Shown here: piece by piece, positions 17,455-25,161 of the stretch
Layout of the letters: each line of letters begins with the position of its first letter
Numbering within the stretch: the stretch's first letter is position 1
From: a virus
Virus record (IMG/VR): IMGVR_UViG_3300050343_000122
Coordinates: 49,503-113,502 of that record
Reading direction: 5' to 3' (one strand)
DNA length: 64,000 nt
Notes under the pieces: model-generated
What the model was told of the DNA's origin: nothing
What the model saw: the letters and a program-made list of their open reading frames with translations, nothing else
The model's database searches: none
Translations under genes and position numbers: made by a program

Positions 17455-17520
17455 GAGTGGTGGAGGTCAAGCGTGGAAAAGAAGCGTGCAGGGTTACCGA
17501 GTCCCAACCTCCACTTACTC
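17455..17520 (+). other. Stable intergenic hairpin, tRNA-like in outline
   Basis: An 11-bp interrupted stem (GAGT-GTGGAGG, 17455-17466, with CCTCCAC-ACTC, 17508-17520) encloses GGG-TTACCGAGT-CCC, which resembles a T-arm with a short stem. The remaining interior has a GCGTG direct repeat and no clear D or anticodon arm. No T run follows, so it is not a simple terminator. It lies between 17444 and the next gene at 17555. Confidence 0.4.
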
Positions 17521-17554
17521 TTAATAATAAATAAGAACTTTTAAAATAAATACA

Positions 17555-17725
17555 ATGAACAAGCAATACCCAGAAGAAATGACAAGCAACAAGCAGCCAC
17601 ACATAATGTGTCCGGAATGCTTTAAAGGAACTGTAGTGATGAGCTACGCACGTAAAGAGGGAAGCTGTGACAACTGTGGCACAGAGTTTCACCTATTAGC
17701 AGGTAACACATTAAGATATAAATAG
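17555..17725 (+). CDS. Zinc-ribbon mini-protein, 56 aa
   Basis: A 56-residue ORF with two CxxC pairs (CPEC, residues 18-21, and CDNC, about 36-39) separated by a beta-like turn, a minimal zinc ribbon. It is preceded by the A/T leader common here and followed one base later by the next ATG. Probably nucleic-acid or protein binding. Confidence 0.6.
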   Translation: MNKQYPEEMTSNKQPHIMCPECFKGTVVMSYARKEGSCDNCGTEFHLLAGNTLRYK

Positions 17726-17726
17726 C

Positions 17727-18206
17727 ATGGGAAAAGAAAGAAACTTAGTGTGGATAGCAATAGAGCTTGTTCTTCACCATGACTACGATGAAAAGATACT
17801 ACCAGAAACGTTGTTTATGAACATTCACTATCCTGGTAGTGACAAAGAGTTTGTAGAGGTTTATCCTTTAGGCTCTGCAGCATATAAAGTTTTTGAGAAA
17901 GGTATGATATTACCAGATTCATTTGGATACCCTGTTAAGCCACATATTATTGATGACAATGGAATAACAGTTGTTCATCCTGATGAGATAGGTTATTTTG
18001 ATAACCCAAGAACTGATGATGAGTATGAAATGTTTACAAGTAAGCAGATGAACATCATTTTACAAGACTTTGATGGTATATGTGAATTACTTGTTTATGA
18101 AGATGAACTAGAAGATAACTTTATACAACCTGTATACATAGGTGATGATAGTTTGGTTGTAATAAGAGGACTAACGCCCAATGAAGATGATGATGAGGCG
18201 GACTAA
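17727..18206 (+). CDS. Acidic hypothetical protein, 159 aa
   Basis: A soluble acidic protein (many Asp/Glu; ends NEDDDEAD) of mixed composition with no recognised motif. It starts one base after the stop of the zinc-ribbon gene. Very acidic small early proteins can be DNA mimics, but the acidity here is mainly C-terminal. Function unknown. Confidence 0.55.
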   Translation: MGKERNLVWIAIELVLHHDYDEKILPETLFMNIHYPGSDKEFVEVYPLGSAAYKVFEKGMILPDSFGYPVKPHIIDDNGITVVHPDEIGYFDNPRTDDEYEMFTSKQMNIILQDFDGICELLVYEDELEDNFIQPVYIGDDSLVVIRGLTPNEDDDEAD

Positions 18207-18216
18207 AAACAATATT

Positions 18217-18456
18217 ATGAGTAAGAAAGAAGAGTTTTATGACTATGTTTGTAACTCGTGTGATGCAAATTATACGAGCAATGAACATGAAACTGAATGT
18301 TTCTATTGTGGTGAAAAGACAATAGTGATTCAGGTTAAAAGGCCAAGTATAATTAGAGTTAGAAAGAAAACAGCACGTCAGGAGCTTGATGAAGCTCTTG
18401 ATGCTATGTCTAGCCCTGATTTTGATTGGGATTACGCAATAAATAAACACAAATGA
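18217..18456 (+). CDS. Zinc-ribbon protein, 79 aa
   Basis: The ATG at 18217 gives a 79-residue protein; an upstream in-frame ATG at 18181 lies inside the previous gene and would add a Met-rich leader. Two CxxC pairs (VCNSC, residues 11-14, and CFYCGE, about 28-31) form a zinc ribbon, followed by a basic stretch and an acidic C-terminus (ALDAMSSPDFDWDYA). The last bases overlap the next ATG. Confidence 0.55.
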   Translation: MSKKEEFYDYVCNSCDANYTSNEHETECFYCGEKTIVIQVKRPSIIRVRKKTARQELDEALDAMSSPDFDWDYAINKHK

Positions 18457-18578
18457 CAAAAGAAATGTTATTAAATAGAATTGAAAAAATAGTAAAAAGA
18501 GTTAGAAACGAAAAAGGACATACAAATGGGCTTTACGTTGCAAGCGAAATACTTAGAGAGATTAACAAACTTAGATAA
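18453..18578 (+). CDS. Helical mini-protein, 41 aa
   Basis: Basic amphipathic helices (LLNRIEKIVKRVRNEKG, then a second short helix). ATGA-coupled to the zinc-ribbon gene. No motif beyond the helical pattern. Confidence 0.45.
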   Translation: MTKEMLLNRIEKIVKRVRNEKGHTNGLYVASEILREINKLR

Positions 18579-18580
18579 AT

Positions 18581-18700
18581 ATGGGACTACAAGAAAGATC
18601 AAAGAGAAGACAAGCATTTCAGAGATGGATGCTTATGATTAATAATAAATACATTAAAGACGAGAAACAGATGCTAGCAGCATACAAAAAAATCAAATAA
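18581..18700 (+). CDS. Basic mini-protein, 39 aa
   Basis: A Lys/Arg/Gln-rich 39-residue ORF (MGLQERSKRRQAFQRWML...) fitting exactly between two genes, 2 bases from each. Probably helical and nucleic-acid binding; function unknown. Confidence 0.4.
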   Translation: MGLQERSKRRQAFQRWMLMINNKYIKDEKQMLAAYKKIK

Positions 18701-18702
18701 TT

Positions 18703-19269
18703 ATGGGAGTAGATATATACGGTAGAAAAACAGAATGGAAAGGTGAAAAACCAGAGATAAACTGGAGTGAAGACCACACAGAAGAAGCTAAAGACGAATT
18801 CTTTAAACTATTACATGAGTTTGAAGAGGACAATCCTGGATACTATTTCAGGAGTAACTGGTGGGGCTGGAGACCAATAGTCATGCTAAGTGAGATAGCA
18901 TCAGCAAACGAAGGACTAGAGATAGACTTTGAGTATTGGGGCTCTAATGATGGTAATGGACTAGAGACACAAGAACAATGTAACAAACTTGCTGATGCAA
19001 TTGAGAAGCTTATGGCAACAGATGGTGGATTTGTAGAAGACTTTGACACATTGTATGTTAATATGGGATCATGGACCAATTCACAAGGAGGATTTGTAGA
19101 CCAAGCTACAAGAGAAGAGCTAAACAAGACACTACCTGAAGGTAGAGTTGCATTTACAGGAGTTGTACATGATGAAGGTGTATTCTATCCAGCACATAGT
19201 GCAGATAAAAGACACATAGATAATTTTATCGAGTTTTTACGTGATTGTAATGGCTTTACTATTTGGTAA
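18703..19269 (+). CDS. Conserved-type phage protein, 188 aa
   Basis: A soluble 188-residue protein starting MGVDIYGRKTEWK, with an aromatic-rich segment YYFRSNWWGWRPIVML (about 47-62) and a second, GLEIDFEYWGSNDGNG (about 72-87). Proteins with this opening and the Trp-rich patch occur in many phages and plasmids without known function; that is from memory of the pattern, not a search. It is the last gene before a strong promoter. Confidence 0.55.
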   Translation: MGVDIYGRKTEWKGEKPEINWSEDHTEEAKDEFFKLLHEFEEDNPGYYFRSNWWGWRPIVMLSEIASANEGLEIDFEYWGSNDGNGLETQEQCNKLADAIEKLMATDGGFVEDFDTLYVNMGSWTNSQGGFVDQATREELNKTLPEGRVAFTGVVHDEGVFYPAHSADKRHIDNFIEFLRDCNGFTIW

Positions 19270-19292
19270 TATAACTAAATTTGTTATTTTTG
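19262..19292 (+). promoter_or_regulatory. Promoter before the polymerase cluster
   Basis: TTTG (19262-19265), 19 bases, then TATTTTTG (19285-19292): an almost ideal match to the Bacteroidota promoter TTTG...TAnnTTTG. It would start transcription about 15 bases before the ATG at 19315 and drive the membrane protein, zinc finger and PolB genes. Confidence 0.65.
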
Positions 19293-19314
19293 TAAAACAA
19301 TTCACACACACATA

Positions 19315-19512
19315 ATGAAATTCATAACCTTTCTAATTAGATGGATAAGTCAACAGCTGGCTATACCATTCTGGATAGTTGGACACATACATTTGTCTAT
19401 TCATAACTTGCATGACCTATACGAAATACTAAGTAGTGTAGGTCTGCATATAATTGTAGGCATTGGGTTCTATTTAGACTATAAAGACTATAAAGACCAA
19501 CCGGATGTGTAG
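19315..19512 (+). CDS. Small membrane protein, 65 aa
   Basis: A 65-residue protein with hydrophobic helices (about 1-28 and 42-55) and His residues between (HIHLSIHNLHDL). It is the first gene after the 19262-19292 promoter and overlaps the zinc-finger gene by 8 bases. Inner-membrane location is likely; function unknown. Confidence 0.5.
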   Translation: MKFITFLIRWISQQLAIPFWIVGHIHLSIHNLHDLYEILSSVGLHIIVGIGFYLDYKDYKDQPDV

Positions 19513-19648
19513 ACCTATTATCAAATGTAGTAGATGTGATGAAACATTCTGTACAGGTTTAGATTACAGATGGCATTACGATAAGCATTTAGATGAGTGG
19601 TGGAAAGCAGAAGATAAAGATAAATACATAAAACAAACAACACAATGA
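19505..19648 (+). CDS. 47-residue C2H2 zinc-finger protein
   Basis: The whole protein is little more than one classical finger: CSRCDETF, then LDYRWHYDKH, that is C-x2-C-x3-F-x5-Y-x2-H-x3-H, the complete consensus including the two hydrophobic core positions. A Trp/Lys/Asp-rich helix follows (DEWWKAEDKDKY). The start overlaps the membrane-protein gene and the stop overlaps the PolB start (ATGA), so it is translationally coupled to the polymerase. DNA binding near the replication machinery is a reasonable guess. Confidence 0.6.
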   Translation: MCRPIIKCSRCDETFCTGLDYRWHYDKHLDEWWKAEDKDKYIKQTTQ

Positions 19649-21609
19649 TTGAAGACATAATTATTTATGATATAGAAACCATGCAAGAGTGTTTTATAGT
19701 TGTATGTATGCAACCAGGTAAGACACCTAAGAGCTTCACTGTCAGCAATTGGCAGAATCAACTAGATGCATTTGTTAAATATACAGATGAACACAAGGAT
19801 GCACATTGGGTGGGTTACAACAACTTACGCTTTGATGCTCAGGTAGTTGAATGGATACTTAGGAACTATGAGCACTGGCATGATTGTACAGGACTAGAGA
19901 TATGTGCTAAGATTGCACAGAAGGCTCAGGATGTTATACATGATGCTAACTATGATGTGTTTCCAGAGTATAGAGAATGGGAACTATCGCTTAAGCAACT
20001 GGATCTGTTTAAGATACATCACTATGATAACAAGAACAGGCGTGTTAGTCTGAAGAGGTTAGAGTTTGAGATGGACTTAGAGAACATAGAGGAGATGCCT
20101 ATACATCACACCAAGACAAACATGACTAAGGATGAAGTATTTCAGACACTGCAGTATTGTTTTAATGATGTAGATGCAACCTATGAATTCTATAAGGTAA
20201 CAATAGGTGAGACGGACCACCCATTATACAAGGGTAACAACCAGATACAACTAAGGCTTGATATACAAGATGAGTTTGGTATAGATTGTTTAAACTACTC
20301 AGACAGTAAGATTGGTGATGAGATTATCAAGAAGTATTACTGTCATGAGAAGAACATTGATATCAAAGAGTTACCAAGAAAAGGCTTCTTTAGGAAGAGC
20401 ATTGCATTGAAGAACTGCGTTGCACACTATGTTAAGTTTGAAACAAAACAGCTGAAGACATTCCTTAAGAACATTAAATCAATAACACTTGGACTTCAGG
20501 ATGACTTTAAAGAACACATAAACTTCTACGATAATGTATATTCGTTTATGCGTGGTGGTTTGCATACAGAAAACAAACCAGCAATATTTGAGGCTGATGA
20601 AGATTACGAAATCATTGACTGGGATGTAGCTAGTTACTATCCTGCTATTATTATTAACAACGGTAAGTATCCTGCACACTTGGGTAAGCAATTCTTATTC
20701 GGATATAAAGAAATGTACGAGAAGAGACTAGCTTTAAAACAAAGTGGGACCAAGGATGCTAAGACAATGGGTATTATAGGTGCACTTAAGCTTGCAGTTA
20801 ACTCTGTATACGGTAAGTCATCTGACATGCTTTCATGGATCTACGATAGGCAGTTAACTATGTTCACTACAATTACTGGTGAGCTTAGCTTGATGATGCT
20901 TATAGAACAGTACGAACTGAATGGCATACATGTGATATCTGCTAACACAGACGGTGTAACTGTAAAGGTTAAGAAAGATCTTATACCTAAGATGTACGAA
21001 GTTAATAAGGAGTGGGAAGAGACTACTCAATACATACTAGAGAGAACTGATTACAGTAAAATTATATTCTCTACGGTTAATGACTATATAGCTATCACAC
21101 CAGATGGTTATATCAAGAAGAAAGGGGACTTCCTAACAGACTTTGAACTTCATAAGAACAAATCTGCTAGGATTGTACCTCTTGCTCTTGAACAGTATTA
21201 TGTAAACGGTACTAATGTAAGAGATACTATTAAACAGCACAAGAATCTATTTGACTTCTGTATAAGAAAGAAAGCCTCAAAGGACTTCTTCTTTGAAGGG
21301 GTACATAGAACTACAGGTGACAACACTAAGTATAACAAACTAATTAGGTATTATGTATCACAGTCAGGTGAGAAGATATACAAGGTTAGAAAAGAGGAGT
21401 CTACTAGTAAAGCTGTTAAGAGATCTCAAGCAGAAGCTGGTGATTGGTTATGTACTGTTTGTAATTATCTTCCTGATAACTCAGTTTTAGATAACGTCAA
21501 CTATACATATTATATACATAAGGCTGAGAAGCTAATAAGTAAGATTAAAAGTGGTGGTAAGAGAATAAAAGTAAAAGTAGCACCTAACCAATTAGATTTA
21601 TTCGCATGA
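19645..21609 (+). CDS. Family B DNA polymerase
   Basis: A 654-residue polymerase with a 3'-5' exonuclease: Exo I DIET (residues 9-12), Exo II around GYNNLRFDAQ (about 58-67), Exo III-like FNDVDATYEFY (about 173-183). Polymerase motifs follow in order: motif A DWDVASYYPAIIINN (about 329-343), motif B KLAVNSVYGK (about 381-390) and motif C ANTDGV (about 434-439), where Asn-Thr-Asp replaces the usual Asp-Thr-Asp. The compact size is near that of protein-primed PolBs, but I see no clear TPR insertions and no terminal-protein gene next to it. It replicates the phage genome together with the helicase and primase nearby. Confidence 0.88.
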   Translation: MIEDIIIYDIETMQECFIVVCMQPGKTPKSFTVSNWQNQLDAFVKYTDEHKDAHWVGYNNLRFDAQVVEWILRNYEHWHDCTGLEICAKIAQKAQDVIHDANYDVFPEYREWELSLKQLDLFKIHHYDNKNRRVSLKRLEFEMDLENIEEMPIHHTKTNMTKDEVFQTLQYCFNDVDATYEFYKVTIGETDHPLYKGNNQIQLRLDIQDEFGIDCLNYSDSKIGDEIIKKYYCHEKNIDIKELPRKGFFRKSIALKNCVAHYVKFETKQLKTFLKNIKSITLGLQDDFKEHINFYDNVYSFMRGGLHTENKPAIFEADEDYEIIDWDVASYYPAIIINNGKYPAHLGKQFLFGYKEMYEKRLALKQSGTKDAKTMGIIGALKLAVNSVYGKSSDMLSWIYDRQLTMFTTITGELSLMMLIEQYELNGIHVISANTDGVTVKVKKDLIPKMYEVNKEWEETTQYILERTDYSKIIFSTVNDYIAITPDGYIKKKGDFLTDFELHKNKSARIVPLALEQYYVNGTNVRDTIKQHKNLFDFCIRKKASKDFFFEGVHRTTGDNTKYNKLIRYYVSQSGEKIYKVRKEESTSKAVKRSQAEAGDWLCTVCNYLPDNSVLDNVNYTYYIHKAEKLISKIKSGGKRIKVKVAPNQLDLFA

Positions 21610-21863
21610 AAAAGAAAGTAAATAGAAGTAATGTCATGAGACATTTGATTGAGTATCAATTAGATATGGTCGGTAAACGATTAGTTGATACTCTTGATGA
21701 TGACAAGTGGTATTTTAACTGGACAATGACTAGTGCTCAACGTATAGAGTTTAATAAATACGCAATTCAAACTATGAAGAAAGTCTTTAAGTTTAATACA
21801 AACAAAGCTAAGGACTCTCTTGCATGGTTTCATCAACAATTCGGATTAAGAATCAAAGATTAA
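21606..21863 (+). CDS. Basic helical protein coupled to PolB, 85 aa
   Basis: ATGA overlap with the polymerase stop. Lys/Arg-rich and helical, with Trp/Phe residues (DDDKWYFNWTMTSAQR in the middle). Possibly a DNA-binding accessory of the polymerase; nothing specific recognised. Confidence 0.5.
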   Translation: MKKKVNRSNVMRHLIEYQLDMVGKRLVDTLDDDKWYFNWTMTSAQRIEFNKYAIQTMKKVFKFNTNKAKDSLAWFHQQFGLRIKD

Positions 21864-21888
21864 TATTAATAATTAAAATCAAGTAAAA

Positions 21889-22131
21889 ATGGAAATTTCA
21901 ACAATTCAAGTAGTAATCGCAATCGTAGCAATAGTTGCTATATTTGCAGGAGTAAGAGGAGTAAACAAGACTCCAAAGAAGATCGTAGCACCTAAAGCTA
22001 CAAAACCTCGAAGAGGTAGACCAAAAGGTAGTAAGAATAATACTGCTAAAGTGGTAGTTAGTAAACCAAAGCGTGGAAGAGGTAGACCTAAAGGTTCTAA
22101 AAACAAGCCAAAGGGTGTCAAAGTTAATTAA
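21889..22131 (+). CDS. Membrane-anchored protein with two AT-hooks, 80 aa
   Basis: Residues 5-25 form one hydrophobic helix (IQVVIAIVAIVAIFAGV). The rest is a basic tail containing two nearly identical AT-hook motifs, RRGRPKGSKNN (about 43-53) and RGRGRPKGSKNK (about 64-75). The GRP core with flanking Lys/Arg binds the minor groove of AT-rich DNA. A membrane helix plus AT-hooks would tether the AT-rich phage genome to the inner membrane, next to the replication genes. Preceded by an A/T-rich leader, no Shine-Dalgarno. Confidence 0.75.
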   Translation: MEISTIQVVIAIVAIVAIFAGVRGVNKTPKKIVAPKATKPRRGRPKGSKNNTAKVVVSKPKRGRGRPKGSKNKPKGVKVN

Positions 22132-22339
22132 CGAAGACTGGGAACATGCAGCATATGCTAATGATGAAGTGTATGCTGCAGAACGCCAGTACCTGATGGA
22201 ACTAGAACATCAGCAGTGGGAGCACGAGCAAGCTAAGAAGAAACAGAAGCCTGCAATTATTAAACTATCAAAACCAATTAAAGATGAAGCTACACATAAC
22301 CCCAGAAAAGTTCGAGGAGCTCATCAAGAAAAGCTATAG
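22115..22339 (+). CDS. Charged helical protein, 74 aa, GTG start
   Basis: There is no ATG in a sensible place. A GTG at 22115 overlaps the AT-hook gene by 17 bases and gives a 74-residue helical protein rich in Glu, His, Gln and Lys (QYLMELEHQQWEHEQAKKK). Another in-frame GTG at 22073 would lie deeper in the previous gene. It overlaps the next gene by 56 bases. Function unknown. Confidence 0.4.
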   Translation: MSKLINEDWEHAAYANDEVYAAERQYLMELEHQQWEHEQAKKKQKPAIIKLSKPIKDEATHNPRKVRGAHQEKL

Positions 22340-22913
22340 TTTAGATATTATCTATTTACTTAAGTTGATTGAGGCAGAGTATGACGTAGAACCTCTCTAT
22401 GAGAATAGTATGCGTATCTCTGCCATCTATCAATCACTTAGACGAAAAGGACTAATAGCTGAAGATGAGAACAAACTAACTACAGTGGGACAAGACTTGC
22501 TTAAGTACTTACATCCAGAAGAAACTAAAAGAAAGTTCGTAAAGAGAAAACCTCAGGCCACAGCATTTGAAGAGTGGTGGAAAACATATCCTGGTACTGA
22601 TACATTTACTTATGAAGGTAAGAAGTTCAGGGGAACAAGGGCTCTGCGTAAAGACAAGCAGGCCTGTAAGATTAAGTTCGATGCAATATTATTAGAGGGA
22701 GATTATACATCTGATCAACTAGTACAAGCTCTAAGATACGAACTTGAGCAAAAAGTATTGATGTCAATGAAAACTAAACAAAACAGACTTACGTTTATGC
22801 AGAACAGTCTAACTTATCTGAATCAGAGAACCTATGAGGCTTTTATAGAACTTATAGATGAACAAGGTTCAGACCAAGGAGGCAGTGTACCAAGTGGGTC
22901 TACAGATATATAA
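22284..22913 (+). CDS. Winged-helix replication-associated protein, 209 aa
   Basis: The N-terminal 75 residues look like a winged helix (MRISAIYQSLRRKGLIAEDENKLT). The middle has FEEWWKTYPGTDTF, similar to the FxxFWxxYP signature common in phage replication-initiation and helicase-loading proteins, followed by a Lys-rich region. The C-terminus is a low-complexity Gly/Ser tail. A helicase loader or initiator role is inferred from this and from the genes around it (PolB upstream, DnaB-like downstream). Confidence 0.55.
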   Translation: MKLHITPEKFEELIKKSYSLDIIYLLKLIEAEYDVEPLYENSMRISAIYQSLRRKGLIAEDENKLTTVGQDLLKYLHPEETKRKFVKRKPQATAFEEWWKTYPGTDTFTYEGKKFRGTRALRKDKQACKIKFDAILLEGDYTSDQLVQALRYELEQKVLMSMKTKQNRLTFMQNSLTYLNQRTYEAFIELIDEQGSDQGGSVPSGSTDI

Positions 22914-22922
22914 ATTATAATT

Positions 22923-23234
22923 ATGGGAAAGAAGAAGAGTTTGTGGAGGAAAAATAGATACGGAAAGTGGTATAAACTTAAGGAACCTGAAGGTAAAACA
23001 GTTAAGTTTATACCTTGTGACGAAGATAAACAAGTATATAACTGGAGTAGAACTAACAAGAAGGCTACAGAGAACTTCAACGGTGGACCAACAGGTGCAG
23101 TTTGGAGGAAAGAAAGAGGGCCTGTACATGAGTATTTAAACAGAGATAAAGAATTCCTTATCTCAGATAAGGAAGATAAAGAGGAACAAGCAGAACAAAA
23201 GGGACCAGACTTAAAGGATGACTACCCTTTCTAA
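22923..23234 (+). CDS. Basic-to-acidic hypothetical protein, 103 aa
   Basis: The N-terminus is very basic and aromatic (KKKSLWRKNRYGKWYKL), the C-terminus acidic (EDKEEQAEQKGPDLKDDYPF). This split charge and acidic-aromatic tail recall DNA-binding proteins with a protein-interaction tail, but no domain is recognised. It starts 9 bases after the preceding stop. Confidence 0.45.
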   Translation: MGKKKSLWRKNRYGKWYKLKEPEGKTVKFIPCDEDKQVYNWSRTNKKATENFNGGPTGAVWRKERGPVHEYLNRDKEFLISDKEDKEEQAEQKGPDLKDDYPF

Positions 23235-23244
23235 AAATAAATAA

Positions 23245-23358
23245 ATGGAAGCAATTAAATTAATAGTCAGTATTATAATATTACTCTTTTTGATAAAGTG
23301 GGTCGGTAAGTTTATATGGCCAGAGGATGATGATGATTGGCATAACCTGCAATATTGA
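23245..23358 (+). CDS. Single-pass membrane mini-protein, 37 aa
   Basis: MEAIKLIVSIIILLFLIKWVG is one membrane helix, followed by an acidic tail (PEDDDDWHNLQY). It fits between two genes and has the A/T leader AAAATAAATAA before its ATG. Confidence 0.5.
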   Translation: MEAIKLIVSIIILLFLIKWVGKFIWPEDDDDWHNLQY

Positions 23359-23361
23359 ATC

Positions 23362-23667
23362 ATGAGCTATAAACCACTACCTGAGTCTTTAACTATCAAA
23401 GACTCTAAAGTGCACGGACTAGGTCTGTTTGCTAAACAAGACATTGTAAAAGGTATAAGTCTAGGAACAACACACGTATACAATGAGAATTTTGACAACA
23501 ACTACATTAGAACACCACTGGGAGGTTTTATAAACCATAGTGATAACGCTAATGCACAGTTGATAAAGCTAAACGATACTTTAATGTTAGCTACAACTCG
23601 TTTTATAAAGAAGGGAGAGGAGATCTTCACAACTTACAAACTATATAATATAAAAGATGGGATTTAA
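23362..23667 (+). CDS. SET-domain protein (putative protein-lysine methyltransferase)
   Basis: A minimal SET domain of 101 residues: N-terminal strand SKVHGLGLFAKQDIVKG (about 14-30, the S-adenosylmethionine loop region), central PLGGFINHSDNANAQ (about 52-66, equivalent to the NHSxxPN motif) and C-terminal FIKKGEEIFTTYKLY (about 81-95, including the catalytic Tyr region). The family transfers methyl groups to Lys side chains. The target is unknown: host or phage DNA-binding proteins are candidates. The end overlaps the DnaB-like gene by 11 bases. Confidence 0.8.
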   Translation: MSYKPLPESLTIKDSKVHGLGLFAKQDIVKGISLGTTHVYNENFDNNYIRTPLGGFINHSDNANAQLIKLNDTLMLATTRFIKKGEEIFTTYKLYNIKDGI

Positions 23668-24721
23668 ACTATTAAAAGAAGAGGTAGACAAGGGTCTGGC
23701 TGGTAGAAACGGTGGTATACCTATGGGATTCGACAGACTAAATAGGTATGTTGGTATCCGTAGGTCTATGTATTACTTAATAGGTGGACTAACCGGTTCA
23801 GGTAAGACTAGCTTTATCGATGATGCATTTGTACTGAACCCAGTAGACTGGGCCCTATCTAAAGAAGGACGTGAGTCTGGTATTAAGGTGAAGGTGTGGT
23901 ACAGATCTATGGAGCGTAGTCAGACATACAAACTAGCTAAGTGGACCTGCAGGAAGATCTTTCAAGAAGAAGGAGTTATCATTCCTGTTAACAAACTACT
24001 GGGCTGGACAAGCAAGATGACAAAGGATGAACATGACTTATTCCTTAAGTATGAGGACTATATGAATGAGCTTATGGAAATAGTTACTATTATAGATGGG
24101 CCAGAGAATCCGGTTGGTATTGCTAAAGAGCTAAAAGCTTATGCACTAGAACGTGGTGAGATAAAACAGTTAGATACATACAACAAGATATACGTTCCTA
24201 ATGATCCTAACGAGATAACACTAGTTGTGTTAGATCACATAGGTCTACTGAAGACTACCAGTGCACAGCCCACAAAGAAGCAGGCTATTGACAAGATGAG
24301 TGATGAGCTAAGATACGCTCGTGACTTCTATGGTTATTCACCAGTTGTTGTTAGTCAGTTCAACCGGTCTATATCTAATCCTATCAGGATAAAGAATGGT
24401 GATGTTGAGCCACAGATGGAAGACTTTGCTGATAGTTCTACAACACAGAATGACTCAGACATATGTATGGCCCTATTTGACCCTATGAGGTACAAGGTAG
24501 AAGATCCATCAGGCTATGACCTCAACAAACTGAAGGATGAGTTCGGTGGTAAATACTTTAGGAGTCTACGTGTAATAAAGAATAGCTATGGTGAAGATGA
24601 TATCAGGATTGGTCTTGGTTTCCTTGGCCAGATAGGTATGTTCAAAGAGTTACCTAGACGTAGAGATATAACAGAATCAGACTATCAGTCTGTAATTAAT
24701 AAATCATTCTTTTTATCATGA
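23657..24721 (+). CDS. DnaB-like replicative helicase, 354 aa
   Basis: RecA-fold ATPase with Walker A GGLTGSGKTSFI (about 44-55), Walker B LVVLDHIGLL (about 192-201) and a DnaB-type motif around VVVSQFNRSI (about 235-244), followed by an ENDSD-like segment STTQNDSDICMAL (about 262-274). It lacks the DnaB N-terminal primase-interaction domain, giving a short form seen in several phages. The ring helicase would unwind DNA ahead of PolB and work with the primase at 27896. Confidence 0.8.
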   Translation: MGFKLLKEEVDKGLAGRNGGIPMGFDRLNRYVGIRRSMYYLIGGLTGSGKTSFIDDAFVLNPVDWALSKEGRESGIKVKVWYRSMERSQTYKLAKWTCRKIFQEEGVIIPVNKLLGWTSKMTKDEHDLFLKYEDYMNELMEIVTIIDGPENPVGIAKELKAYALERGEIKQLDTYNKIYVPNDPNEITLVVLDHIGLLKTTSAQPTKKQAIDKMSDELRYARDFYGYSPVVVSQFNRSISNPIRIKNGDVEPQMEDFADSSTTQNDSDICMALFDPMRYKVEDPSGYDLNKLKDEFGGKYFRSLRVIKNSYGEDDIRIGLGFLGQIGMFKELPRRRDITESDYQSVINKSFFLS

Positions 24722-25161
24722 TAACAGGATTCACTGCAGGTAACTTTGACTTGCTACACCCAGGATACATATACACATTTGAAGAAGCTAAGAAGCATTG
24801 CGATAGATTCGTAGTGCTACTACAGCGTGATCCTTCATTGCATAGGAAATCAAAGTATAAACCTGTGCTGTCATTACACGAGCGTTACAAAGCCTTAATG
24901 GCTATACGTTACATTGATGAGGTGTATACATACCAGACAGAAGAGGAGCTTTATCATCTTATACAATGGCTTCAGCCTGATGTAAGAATACTAGGAGAAG
25001 ACTATGTATGGGAAGGAGAAAATGGTAAACCTAAAAGATTTACAGGAGATGACCTGAACATTAAAGTTATATATACTACTAGATCTCATGACTGGTCCAC
25101 TACTAAGATAAAGGATTTAATAACAGAACAAACTAATAAACAAAATGACAATAAGAGATAA
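24718..25161 (+). CDS. Cytidylyltransferase-like nucleotidyltransferase, 147 aa
   Basis: Nucleotidyltransferase fold of the TagD / HldE C-terminal type: GNFDLLHPGYIYTFEEAKK (residues 8-26, where the second His of HxGH is Tyr), basic strand KSKYKPVLSLHERYKALMAI and the end motif WSTTKIKDL (equivalent to ISTTxxxR). Family members activate phosphorylated sugars or alcohols with CTP or ATP; HldE makes ADP-heptose. Given the TibC-type heptosyltransferase at 52205, making an activated heptose-like sugar is an attractive but unproven role. The start overlaps the helicase stop. Confidence 0.75.
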   Translation: MITGFTAGNFDLLHPGYIYTFEEAKKHCDRFVVLLQRDPSLHRKSKYKPVLSLHERYKALMAIRYIDEVYTYQTEEELYHLIQWLQPDVRILGEDYVWEGENGKPKRFTGDDLNIKVIYTTRSHDWSTTKIKDLITEQTNKQNDNKR

